Source: Streptosporangium saharense
GTDB taxonomy: Bacteria; Actinomycetota; Actinomycetes; Streptosporangiales; Streptosporangiaceae
Length of the DNA stretch: 64,000 nt
Reading direction: 5' to 3'
Assembly (NCBI RefSeq): GCF_014203715.1
Contig: NZ_JACHJP010000005.1
Span: 124,001-188,000 of the forward strand
Positions within the stretch are counted from its first letter, which is position 1, and each line of letters begins with the position of its first letter. Positions 34,443 to 41,887 of this stretch are shown here, piece by piece. The notes under the pieces are model-generated. The model was not told the DNA's origin. It saw nothing but the letters and a program-made list of their open reading frames with translations, and made no database searches. A program made the translations under genes and the position numbers.

Positions 34443-35410
34443 CACGTCAGTCCGTTCATGAGCAGGTCGCGGATCGCGGCCGCGACGGGAAGTCCCGTGG
34501 CGGCCTCGATCCACTGGAACTGGCCGTTCGGGTTGATCTCCAGGAAGACGTGGCGGCCGTCAGGGGTGAGGATCAGGTCGATCGCGCCGTAGGTGAGCCC
34601 GAGCCGCTCGACCAGCCGCACGCACCGCGCGGCGACCTCCCCGGGCAGCTCGTGCGGCCTGATGGGGGTGACGCCCGGGTCGTAGTGCCGCCAGTCGTAG
34701 CGCGTGTGGTTGCTCACCTGGGAGTGGATCTCCGCCGCGAAGACCCGCCTTCCGACCACGGTCACCCGGACCTCGACCTCCTTGGGCACGTAGGCCTGGA
34801 CGATGACCGGGCACAGCCGCAGCGCGTCGGCGTGCGCCACGTCCACGGGGGTGACGGGCGCCGCGAACCGGCCGAGCCACTCCCCGTCCGCCTCGAACCG
34901 GTTGCCGTGCACGGGCTTGGTGATCACCCGGCCCTCGTGCCGGTCGTAGAAGTCGAGGAAGGCGTCGGGATCGGTGGTGACCAGCGTCTCCGGCAGCGCG
35001 AAGCCGAGCAGCCGAGCCTGTTCGAGCTGGTACGGCTTGCGCCCGGCCCGGTCGAGGACCGACCTCGGGGCGGGAACCGTCAGGCAGCCGAGGCCGTCCC
35101 ACAGCCCCTCGGTCACGGCCAGGCACTCCTGCTCCACGTAGGCCCTCACCTGTTCCGGGTGGGCCGGGCTCGCGGCAGGGGGCAGCGGCCTGCGGTACCA
35201 GAGCGAGGTCAGCTCGTCCAGCACGACCCCGCGCTCCCCGGTGTCGAGCACCCTGCGGGTCGAGCCGTCACGTGAAAGGCCGATCTCCACGCTCGCGCGG
35301 GCCGGGTAGGAGGCGGGGTCGAAGACGACGACGTCCGCGCCCGCGGACGTGAGGAGGCCGACCACCTGGTCCGCGTGGTCGTCCCCGGCTGAGGTCAGAA
35401 CGAGGATCAT
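34442..35410 (-). CDS. ATP-grasp peptide ligase (RiPP maturase, MvdD/SAV_5884-like)
   Basis: The 322-residue protein has the preATP-grasp domain MILVLTSAGDDHADQVVGLL with VVVFDPASYPA and the family mark SLWYRRP. ATP-grasp follows: RVITKPVHGNR (ATP-binding Lys), VIVQAYVPKEVEVRVTVVG, and the metal-binding end HVFLEINPNGQFQW. It joins a carboxylate to an amine or hydroxyl through an acyl phosphate. Its length and the WYRRP/EINPNGQ marks fit the ribosomal-peptide maturases rather than RimK or glutathione synthetase. ATG 35410 follows GGGGA; a GTG at 35425 is an alternative. It lies 51 bases downstream of the candidate precursor gene. Confidence 0.85.
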   Translation of the reverse strand: MILVLTSAGDDHADQVVGLLTSAGADVVVFDPASYPARASVEIGLSRDGSTRRVLDTGERGVVLDELTSLWYRRPLPPAASPAHPEQVRAYVEQECLAVTEGLWDGLGCLTVPAPRSVLDRAGRKPYQLEQARLLGFALPETLVTTDPDAFLDFYDRHEGRVITKPVHGNRFEADGEWLGRFAAPVTPVDVAHADALRLCPVIVQAYVPKEVEVRVTVVGRRVFAAEIHSQVSNHTRYDWRHYDPGVTPIRPHELPGEVAARCVRLVERLGLTYGAIDLILTPDGRHVFLEINPNGQFQWIEAATGLPVAAAIRDLLMNGLT

Positions 35411-35461
35411 CTGGAGTCCCCGCACGGGGACGCGGTCCCACGCGTCCCCGTGGCGGATCGA

Positions 35462-35608
35462 TCAGCTGTCGCCGGAGGTGTGGCTGTGGTTGCCGTGGAT
35501 CACGATCACCTGGCTCTTCGCGCCGCCGCTGACCTGGAGGAGCTGGTTCTCGTCGAGCTCGGGGCCGAGGGCCGCGATGTCGTCGAGCGTGGTGCGCGAC
35601 TTGCTCAC
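35462..35608 (-). CDS. Candidate RiPP precursor peptide with double-glycine leader
   Basis: A 48-residue reading frame starts at GTG 35608, with AGGGA just upstream, and stops 51 bases before the ATP-grasp ligase. The front has MSKSRTTLDDIAAL, followed by GPELDENQLLQVSGG, an amphipathic acidic stretch ending in GG at residues 28-29, like leaders of peptide natural products. The remaining 19 residues are AKSQVIVIHGNHSHTSGDS: one Lys, four Ser, one Thr, three His and only one acidic residue (Asp47). It is the first gene of a three-gene unit with the ligase and the PpiC-related protein. No homologue search was possible; the position, start site and leader are the evidence. Confidence 0.72.
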   Translation of the reverse strand: MSKSRTTLDDIAALGPELDENQLLQVSGGAKSQVIVIHGNHSHTSGDS

Positions 35609-35870
35609 GTCGTCCCTGCCTTCCTGTTGTTCCCGTGGACCGCCCGATGCGGTCCGACGCCGTGAAGGCTAGGCGGGGGAGGTGGGGAGGGTCGTCCGTC
35701 ACGCGGATGATCGGCCGTCCCCCGTCCAGGGGACTTCTTGATGATCGTCTGGTCGGCGGAAGCGGCATAATGCCCGGGTTATGTAGTAACCGGCGACCGA
35801 TGCCCGGCCCGTGACGCTGTGCCAACGGGGGCGACACAGCCGTCATCGGTCCTCTCTGATCGGAGAACCC
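35609..35870. promoter_or_regulatory. Divergent promoter region between the RiPP cassette and a DUF1444-like gene
   Basis: The 262-base spacer has no credible gene. Its right part is locally AT-richer (CATAATGCC and TTATGTAGTAAC, about 35767-35790), where promoters may lie. I found no consensus pair I would defend and no regulator gene beside it. Confidence 0.35.
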
Positions 35871-36791
35871 ATGTCCCACGATGCCATCGGCGAAGGCCTG
35901 CTCAGGGCCCTGGCCGAGGAGGGCGTCACGGGCAGGCTCACCGGCCCGGCGACCGTCGCCGTCAGCCGTCCGGACGGCGACCTCACCGTGGACATCGGCG
36001 AGTGGCGCGTCCACGCCGCCGAGATCCCCCCGGCCGACCTGCCGGGATTCGCCGCGCACTTCGCCCGGGGGTTCGCGCGGTCGGTCCGCGCCGAGGCGCG
36101 GCCGTCGCCCGACATCGAACGGCTGCTGGCCGAGGGGTCCCTGCGGATGCGCGTCTACACCGAGGAGGCGCTGGCCGAGCCGCCCGGCCTGCGGGACGCC
36201 CTGCTGACCCGCCCGCTCGCCCCGGGACTCGTCGAGACGGTGGTCGTCGACACCCCCGACTCGATCGTGCCGCTCAACCGCGTCCACCTCGGAGACAGGC
36301 CGCAGGAGCAGGTCTTCGGCGCCGCGCTGCACGCCTCCCTGACCAGGGAGCCGCACTACGCCAAGACCGACGCGGTCTGGGGCGTCCCGATCACGCACGT
36401 CGGGGAGACCCACCGCTACATCGGCTCTCACGTCCACGTGCTCAGGCGCCACGTCGGATCCGCCCCGTACGGCGCGCTTGTCGCCTTCCCCGTCCCGGAG
36501 TACCTGATCGTCCACGAGATCGGCGACACCCACATCGTCGCGGCCCTCGAAGCCATGCAGGAACTCGCCGCGACCCACGTCGAGAAGGGGGACAACGCCC
36601 TCACCGCGCAGGTCTACTGGTGGTGCCCGGGGCCGTACGAGCAACTGCCCGAGCCGGACGCGCTCGCCAGCGGGCGGGTCCCCGACCTGCGGCCCGTGAG
36701 AGTAGAGGTGGACCACCGGGAGCGGAGCGTCACCCCGCGCACCCCCGACACCGAACGCCTCATCGAACTCTGGCTGGGCGACCGCCCCTGA
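35871..36791 (+). CDS. DUF1444-like protein of unknown function
   Basis: The 306-residue soluble protein starts MSHDAIGEGLLRALAEEG and carries VSRPDGDLTVDIGEWRVHA, RMRVYTEEAL, TVVVDTPDSIVPLNRVHLGD, a GSHVHVLRRHVGSAPYGALV strand pair, AFPVPEYLIVHEIGD, and VYWWCPGP near the end. The order of these strands recalls DUF1444 (YtpQ) proteins, but the similarity is faint and is my own reading. ATG 35871 follows GGAG. It is divergent from the RiPP precursor gene. A role in immunity or regulation of the peptide is only a guess from position; it could equally be a separate housekeeping gene. Confidence 0.55.
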   Translation: MSHDAIGEGLLRALAEEGVTGRLTGPATVAVSRPDGDLTVDIGEWRVHAAEIPPADLPGFAAHFARGFARSVRAEARPSPDIERLLAEGSLRMRVYTEEALAEPPGLRDALLTRPLAPGLVETVVVDTPDSIVPLNRVHLGDRPQEQVFGAALHASLTREPHYAKTDAVWGVPITHVGETHRYIGSHVHVLRRHVGSAPYGALVAFPVPEYLIVHEIGDTHIVAALEAMQELAATHVEKGDNALTAQVYWWCPGPYEQLPEPDALASGRVPDLRPVRVEVDHRERSVTPRTPDTERLIELWLGDRP

Positions 36792-36890
36792 GCCCGCGTC
36801 CCGTGACGCCGGTCTTTTCTCACGCCGGTCGGGCCGCTCACCCTTTCCGCCTCGTACGGCTGCCCGCCCCACGGTCGGGTCGTGGGTGAT

Positions 36891-36912
36891 TTATCAGCTT
36901 TTTTCGTGATAA
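36891..36912 (+). promoter_or_regulatory. Inverted repeat directly before the polysaccharide lyase gene
   Basis: TTATCA (36891-36896) and TGATAA (36907-36912) flank GCTTTTTTCG. It is AT-rich in a GC-rich context and ends seven bases before the GTG at 36920. It could be an operator, or a terminator stem of the upstream gene because of its T run. Confidence 0.4.
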
Positions 36913-36919
36913 TCAGGGG

Positions 36920-39202
36920 GTGTCTTGGGGGTCTCGGCGGGCGTTCCTGCGGCTTGGCGGGGTCGCCGTGGCCGGGACGCTCGTCCTGGGGGCCGACGGC
37001 AGGCTCGTACGTCTCAGGGAACACCCCGGGGACGAGGCCTTCGCCGGGCTTCGCCGTACCTGGCGGGACGTGACGGCGGGGGCGGGGTTCGACCCGGAGG
37101 CGGAGCCGTACCGGACGAGACTGGTGCGGCTGGGAAGGAAGGCGGCCAGGCACCGGGACGCCATGGCGCCGACCGATGGCTCCCTCTGGCCCGACCAGGC
37201 GTTCCCGTCGTTCGTCACGACCCCGGCGCGGCTGCGGAGCATGGCCCGCGCCTACGCGCTGCCGGGGACCGGGGTGACCGGGGACGCGGGCCTGGCCGAG
37301 GCCGTCGCCGTGGGCGTCGACCACTACCGGCGCCGGGTGTACGCCCAGGGTGCCGCGCAGACCGGCAACTGGTGGCACTGGCAGATCGGCGTCCCCAGGG
37401 CGCTCCTCGACGCGGCCGTGCTGGTCGGCCCGCACCTGACGGAGGCGCGGAGCAGGGCGCTGCGCGACGCGGTCGACCACTTCGTCCCGGAACGCCGCCT
37501 GACCGACTACGGCGGGACCAGCACCGGGGCCAACCGGGTGGACCTGTGCACGGTGATGCTGCTGCGCGCCATGCTCAGGTCGGACCCTGACCGGGCGGCG
37601 CTTGCCGTCTCGGCGCTGTCCCCGGTCCTGCGCCACGTCACCGAGGGCGACGGCTTCCACCGGGACGGCTCGTTCGTCCAGCACACCTTCGTCCCCTATC
37701 AGGGGACCTACGGCGCCTCGCTGCTGAACGGCGTCGCCACGCTGCTGGCCGTACTGCGTGGCTCGCCCTGGGAGATCACCGACCCGAACATCCGGATAAT
37801 TCACGAAATGGTGGACAGGTCGTTCGCGCCGGTCGTGCACGACGGCCTCTGCATGGATCTCGTCAGCGGCCGGGCCGTCGGCAGGAGGCCGTACGGCGAC
37901 CACGACAGGGGCCGCGCGATCGCCGCCGCGATCCTGCTGCTCGGGGAGAGCGCCCCGGCCGCCGACCGGGACCGCTGGCGGGGCATGGTCAAGGGCTGGG
38001 CGCTGCGGGACACCGCCAGGCCCATGCTCGCCGAGGCCGAACGCGACGACCTGGCCTTCCACGCCCGCCTCGCGACCCTCATGGACGACGAGACCGTGCC
38101 CGCCCTCGACGAACCCGCCGGGCACCGCCTGCTGGCGGCGAGCGCCCGCGCCGTCCATCGTGGACCGGGCTGGTGCGCGGGGCTCAGCATGGCCTCCTGG
38201 CGGATCGGCCACTACGAACACGGCAACGGTGAGAACCTCCGTGGCTGGCACACCGGCTCGGGGATGCTCACCTGGTGGGCCGAGGGCCACGGCGCCCAGT
38301 ACTCCGACTCCTTCTGGCAGACCGTGGACCCCTACCGGCTACCCGGCACGACCGTCTCGACCCGGCGCCTGGCCGACGGCGAGGGGGAGGGCTGGGGCGA
38401 CACCTGCCCCCCTGGCCGCTGGGTCGGCGGCGCGAGCGACGGTGTTTACGCGACCATTGGCCAGCACCTGTACGGCTTCGCGAGCACGCTTGAAGCCTTC
38501 AAGACGTGGCTCTTCCTCGACGACGCGGTGGTCTGCCTGGGCGCCGGGATCACCTGCGCCGACGGCGTCCCGGTGGAGACCGTCGTGGACAACCGCAGGA
38601 CCTCCGGCGCCCTCACCGTGGACCCCGAAGCGGGCTGGGCGCACATCGCGGGCCACGGCGGCTACGTCCTGCCGTGCTCCCGGCCGCGCACCCTCCGCGA
38701 GGAGCGCTCCGACGCCTCGGGTTCGGTACGGCGAAGCTACGCGACCCTCTGGCTCGACCACGGCGTCGATCCCCGTGGTGAGAGCTACGTCTATCTGCTC
38801 ATGCCGGGCGCGAGCCCTTCGGCGACCAGGGCCAGGGCCGCCGACCCCGGCTGGGCGCGGGTGCTCGCCAACACCGCTCTCCAGCAGGGCGTCCACGTCC
38901 CCTCACTCGGCCTGACCGCCGTCAACTTCTGGACGCCGGGCACCGTCGGGCCCCTGACCGCCTCGGCCCCGTGCGCGGTCCTCGTCAGGGAGCCCGGCGA
39001 CGGTACGGCCACGCTCACGGTCTCCGACCCGCGCTGCGACCTGGACGCGCTGACCGTCACCTGGGACCGCCCCGTGGCCGAGGTGCTCCGCACTCCCCGC
39101 CTTCTGAAGGCCGCCACCCCCGGTCCACGCCTCACCCTGTCCTTCGGCCGCCTCGCCGGCGAGGAGGGCGCCTCGCAGACGGTCACCGTACGGCTCACGT
39201 GA
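36920..39202 (+). CDS. Polysaccharide lyase family 8 (hyaluronate/chondroitin/xanthan lyase type), Tat-exported
   Basis: The 760-residue protein opens with a Tat signal (SRRAFLRLGGVAVAG). The alpha/alpha-barrel carries NWWHWQIG (Asn150 region) and the catalytic set Asn205, His255, Tyr264, Arg318 and Arg322. These spacings (50, 9, 54 and 4) equal those of streptococcal hyaluronate lyase Asn349, His399, Tyr408, Arg462 and Arg466. The C-terminal half (from about 400) is beta-sandwich-like. The enzyme should cleave a uronic-acid polymer by beta-elimination outside the cell; which polymer is not decided. GTG 36920 abuts AGGGG with too short a spacing, so the exact start is slightly uncertain. The end overlaps the SoxR gene by 8 bases. 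Confidence 0.92.
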   Translation: MSWGSRRAFLRLGGVAVAGTLVLGADGRLVRLREHPGDEAFAGLRRTWRDVTAGAGFDPEAEPYRTRLVRLGRKAARHRDAMAPTDGSLWPDQAFPSFVTTPARLRSMARAYALPGTGVTGDAGLAEAVAVGVDHYRRRVYAQGAAQTGNWWHWQIGVPRALLDAAVLVGPHLTEARSRALRDAVDHFVPERRLTDYGGTSTGANRVDLCTVMLLRAMLRSDPDRAALAVSALSPVLRHVTEGDGFHRDGSFVQHTFVPYQGTYGASLLNGVATLLAVLRGSPWEITDPNIRIIHEMVDRSFAPVVHDGLCMDLVSGRAVGRRPYGDHDRGRAIAAAILLLGESAPAADRDRWRGMVKGWALRDTARPMLAEAERDDLAFHARLATLMDDETVPALDEPAGHRLLAASARAVHRGPGWCAGLSMASWRIGHYEHGNGENLRGWHTGSGMLTWWAEGHGAQYSDSFWQTVDPYRLPGTTVSTRRLADGEGEGWGDTCPPGRWVGGASDGVYATIGQHLYGFASTLEAFKTWLFLDDAVVCLGAGITCADGVPVETVVDNRRTSGALTVDPEAGWAHIAGHGGYVLPCSRPRTLREERSDASGSVRRSYATLWLDHGVDPRGESYVYLLMPGASPSATRARAADPGWARVLANTALQQGVHVPSLGLTAVNFWTPGTVGPLTASAPCAVLVREPGDGTATLTVSDPRCDLDALTVTWDRPVAEVLRTPRLLKAATPGPRLTLSFGRLAGEEGASQTVTVRLT

Positions 39203-39602
39203 CCAGCCCGCCGGGATCGACCAGCGCACACCGCTCGAACGACAGGCAGCCGCAGCCGACGCACTCGGTGAACCGGTCACGCGTCCGCTCCATGCGTTCG
39301 ATGCGCTCGTTGAGCTGTTCGCTCCAGCACGCGGAGGCCCGCACCCAGAACTCCCGGGTGGGCGTGTGGTCGGCGGGGACCAGGGCGAGGACCTCGCCGA
39401 TCGCGGAGAGCGGAAGGCCGACGCTCTGGGAGGCGCGGATGAAGGCCACCCTGCGCAGCGTGCCCCCGCTGTAGCGACGCTGGTTCCCGGTGGTGCGCCT
39501 GCTGTGGATCAGTCCCTGGCGTTCGTAGAAGCGCAGGGCGGAGGCGGGGACACCGCTGCGGGCGGCCAACTCGCCCACGGTGAGCTCCTCGACGCGTGTC
39601 AT
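39195..39602 (-). CDS. soxR: SoxR-like redox-sensing MerR family activator
   Basis: The 135-residue protein has the MerR winged helix (about residues 8-75: TVGELAARSGVPASALRFYERQGLI), a dimerising helix, and the iron-sulfur motif CVGCGCLSFERC (Cys114, 117, 119, 125). This matches the C-x2-C-x-C-x5-C [2Fe-2S] site of SoxR. It senses redox-active compounds and activates from long-spaced promoters. ATG 39602 is used; a GTG 9 bases upstream is possible. It is divergent from a three-gene redox operon, its probable target, with 79 bases between the starts. Confidence 0.92.
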   Translation of the reverse strand: MTRVEELTVGELAARSGVPASALRFYERQGLIHSRRTTGNQRRYSGGTLRRVAFIRASQSVGLPLSAIGEVLALVPADHTPTREFWVRASACWSEQLNERIERMERTRDRFTECVGCGCLSFERCALVDPGGLVT

Positions 39603-39614
39603 GCGGCCCACACT

Positions 39615-39642
39615 AACTTGACGTCAACCTTTGTTTAAGTTC
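39615..39642. promoter_or_regulatory. Candidate SoxR-type operator/promoter in the soxR spacer
   Basis: CTTGACGTCAAC, a CTTT centre and GTTTAAGTTCGAG form an imperfect dyad containing the perfect TTGACGTCAA palindrome. A TTGAC within it can be the -35 of the reductase operon. The position between soxR and its likely target fits; the match to characterised SoxR boxes is partial. Confidence 0.4.
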
Positions 39643-39681
39643 GAGGCTTGTCCTCACGGACTCTTCTGAGGAGGACATGTC

Positions 39682-40293
39682 ATGAAATTATTGGAACCGT
39701 TGCGGCTTGCGGTGATCGTGGGCAGCGTCAGGCAGGGCAGGTTCGGGCCGACCGTGGCGAACTGGTTCGCCGCCCAGGCCGGAAACCGCGACGACGTCCT
39801 GGTCGACCTCGTCGATCTGGCCGACACGCCACTGCCCGAGGCGCTCCCCGCCTTCGGCCAGCCCCCGGGCCCCGAGGCCGCGCGGACCCTGGCGAAACTG
39901 ACCCCGAGGCTGGAGGCGGCGGACGCCTTCGTCGTCGTCACCCCCGAGTACAACCACAGCTTCCCCGCGTCCCTGAAGACCGCGATCGACTGGCACTTCA
40001 CCCAGTGGCAGGCCAAACCGGTCGGCTTCGTCTCCTACGGCGGCATGGCCGGTGGCCTGCGGGCTGTCGAACACCTCCGCGCGGTCTTCGCCGAACTGCA
40101 CGCGGTCACCGTCCGCGAGACGGTCAGCTTCCACGGCGCCTGGGAGCGCTTCGGCCCCGACGGCCTGCCGAAGGACCCCGATGGTTGCGACGCGGCGGCC
40201 GGGGTCATGCTCGACCAGCTCCTGTGGTGGGGACACGCGCTCAGGGAGGCCAGGGCCAGGAATCCGTACACCGAGAGGAAGCAGGCGTCATGA
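39682..40293 (+). CDS. NADPH-dependent FMN reductase
   Basis: The 203-residue flavoprotein has GSVRQGRFGPTVANWF (phosphate-binding loop), VVVTPEYNHSFPASLKTAIDW (flavin-contact PEYN motif) and GFVSYGGMAGGLRAVEHLR. These are standard for the NADPH-dependent FMN reductase/azoreductase-like family. It would reduce flavin or quinones in the cytoplasm. ATG 39682 follows GAGGAGG. It is the first gene of the SoxR-divergent operon and overlaps the next gene by ATGA, so all three gene products are made together, fitting a quinone or redox-drug detoxification unit. Confidence 0.92.
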   Translation: MKLLEPLRLAVIVGSVRQGRFGPTVANWFAAQAGNRDDVLVDLVDLADTPLPEALPAFGQPPGPEAARTLAKLTPRLEAADAFVVVTPEYNHSFPASLKTAIDWHFTQWQAKPVGFVSYGGMAGGLRAVEHLRAVFAELHAVTVRETVSFHGAWERFGPDGLPKDPDGCDAAAGVMLDQLLWWGHALREARARNPYTERKQAS

Positions 40294-40922
40294 CCTCCCC
40301 TGTTCATCCCGACCCGGCCAACCCCGAGGCCCGTGCCGTACTGACAGCCCACTGGCCCCGCCACCACGCCCCGCTGGAGACCGTGACGGCGAGTTGGCAG
40401 GACAGACCGTGGCCGGAGGACCTCGTCTCGGTCAACGCCTACGTGAGCACCGACGGCGAGGACGTCCTGGTCTACGAGCAGTGGGCGATCGATCCTCCGG
40501 CAGCCCACTCGACGATGGGGGCCGAACCGGTCGCCTACCGGCTCTACCGCAGCGGGGCCAGGCAGGACGCGCCGGTGCCGGGGTGCGTTGTCATCGTCTC
40601 CGTCGAGTTCGTCGGCCCCGACCGGAGGCGGCAGGAACGGTGGATCGACACCGTCTTCGACGCGCTGGCCGCCGAGACCGACCCGCATCCCGGAGGGATC
40701 TCCGGCCACTTCCACGTCAGCCTGGACGGCACCCGGGTGCTCAACTACGCGGAATGGACGGACGAGGCGTCCCACAGGGAGGCCCTGGCGAACAGCGGAC
40801 AGGGAACCGTCGGCTCCGCACCCGAATGGCGACGGGTTCTGGAGTTCCCCGGCGTGCGGGAGAGTGGGGTCAGGCGCTACCGCCTCCACGCGAGCCTCAC
40901 CACAGCAGGGGGAACCAGATGA
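40290..40922 (+). CDS. Antibiotic biosynthesis monooxygenase (ABM)-like double-domain protein
   Basis: The 210-residue protein contains two ABM-like ferredoxin folds: one around VSVNAYVSTDGEDVLVYEQW, the other around GHFHVSLDGTRVLNYAEWTDEASHREAL. The repeated pattern SxDGxxVLxYxxW marks the second strand pair in each. ABM proteins oxidise polyphenols without a cofactor or act as heme or quinone handlers. ATG 40290 overlaps the preceding stop (ATGA), and its own stop overlaps the next start. The context suggests oxidation of quinol-type compounds sensed by SoxR. Confidence 0.8.
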   Translation: MTSPVHPDPANPEARAVLTAHWPRHHAPLETVTASWQDRPWPEDLVSVNAYVSTDGEDVLVYEQWAIDPPAAHSTMGAEPVAYRLYRSGARQDAPVPGCVVIVSVEFVGPDRRRQERWIDTVFDALAAETDPHPGGISGHFHVSLDGTRVLNYAEWTDEASHREALANSGQGTVGSAPEWRRVLEFPGVRESGVRRYRLHASLTTAGGTR

Positions 40923-41350
40923 CGGATCCAGAGGTGTACGACAGCACGACGGACTGGGTGGCCAGGCACATCCGCCGCTACGTCGAGTCCGACGGCGCGG
41001 ACGGCCACATCTACCAGGGGATTCCGACCCTGCTGCTCACCACCCGGGGCAGGAAGAGCGGCAAGCTGCGCCGTACCGCGTTGATCTATGGCGAGGACGA
41101 GGGCCGCTACCTGCTGGTGGCCTCGAACGGCGGCTCGGCGGGACACCCCGCCTGGTATCTCAACCTGACCGAGGACCCCGAGGTCGCGGTGCAGGTAGGC
41201 CCGGACAAGTTCACCGCCCGGGCCCGAGTCGCCACCGCCGAGGAGAAGCCCCACCTGTGGCGGCTGATGACCTCGATCTTCCCCCTCTACGACACCTACC
41301 AGGCCAAAGCCCCCCGAGAAATCCCCCTGGTGATCCTGGACCGCCAGTAG
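40919..41350 (+). CDS. F420-dependent nitroreductase family (DDN-like) protein
   Basis: The 143-residue split-barrel protein shows LLLTTRGRKSGKLRRTALIYGEDEGRYLLVASNGG, then HPAWYLNLTEDPEVAVQVG. The RKSGKLRRT loop is the F420-binding stretch of deazaflavin-dependent nitroreductases (Ddn family), which reduce quinones or nitro drugs in mycobacteria. ATG 40919 overlaps the ABM stop (ATGA) and has AGGGGGAA upstream. It is the last gene of the SoxR-facing operon, so the three enzymes probably form an electron-transfer route for redox-cycling compounds. Confidence 0.9.
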   Translation: MTDPEVYDSTTDWVARHIRRYVESDGADGHIYQGIPTLLLTTRGRKSGKLRRTALIYGEDEGRYLLVASNGGSAGHPAWYLNLTEDPEVAVQVGPDKFTARARVATAEEKPHLWRLMTSIFPLYDTYQAKAPREIPLVILDRQ

Positions 41351-41407
41351 AACCACGGTTCAGGCGCGTCGGAGTCTACGTAGGTGTGAGTCTCCGGACG
41401 TGCTGAT

Positions 41408-41438
41408 GGCCCGTCCCTTCTCTTCTCCGGGACGGGCC
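41408..41438. terminator. Hairpin terminator
   Basis: GGCCCGTCCC and GGGACGGGCC form a perfect 10-base stem around an 11-base pyrimidine-rich loop, between the convergent redox operon and the MazG-like gene. Confidence 0.75.
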
Positions 41439-41503
41439 GTTCAGCTCCACAACCGATGTGGGAGTTCCTCCACGGTCCTTACCTGCTCTGGTCCGTGAGC
41501 CTC

Positions 41504-41857
41504 TCACCCGTCGGACTCGCCGGGAGACGTCACCTCGTCGAGCCACAGGCGGCGACCGAAGCCGCCCCGTTCGGTCCGTTTGCGGCGTGCCGCCTCCCGG
41601 ACCTGCTCGTCGGAGAACCCGAGTGCTCCGGCGAGAGCCGCCAGCACCTCGTGGAGGTCGGCCAGTTCGCCCAGACGGTCGTCGGGTCCGGCCTGGCGTA
41701 GCTCCTCGGCCTCCTCGGCGAGCTTGGCGACCAGCGCGGGAACCACCTCCCGCTCGTCGAGGACGCGCACCCCGGCCGTCAGCCCCTCGGCCTCGATGAT
41801 CTCCGGAATCCGGTCGCGGACCAGCTTGCCATAGGTCGTTGTCCGTCTTTGGTGCAA
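41504..41857 (-). CDS. MazG-like nucleoside triphosphate pyrophosphohydrolase
   Basis: This 117-residue protein has the MazG-type helical core: YGKLVRDRIPEIIEAEG at the start, KLAEEAEEL (EExxE metal motif) and LGELADLHEVLAALAGALG. It should hydrolyse (d)NTPs or a related phosphoester, perhaps house-cleaning. TTG 41857 follows GGGGG; no ATG or GTG lies at the right place, so the start is rare but plausible. It is divergent, 30 bases away, from a broken HNH-type gene. Small MazG-like genes often sit beside such genes in actinomycetes; this is my recollection rather than a shown link. Confidence 0.72.
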   Translation of the reverse strand: MHQRRTTTYGKLVRDRIPEIIEAEGLTAGVRVLDEREVVPALVAKLAEEAEELRQAGPDDRLGELADLHEVLAALAGALGFSDEQVREAARRKRTERGGFGRRLWLDEVTSPGESDG

Positions 41858-41887
41858 AATGTCGCCCCCTTGATCAATACTGCACGG

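Noticed and set aside
35268-36872. A 534-codon minus-strand frame across the RiPP promoter and the DUF1444-like gene
   Set aside because: It shadows two better supported regions and has low-complexity composition; it also hides the real precursor gene in a different frame.
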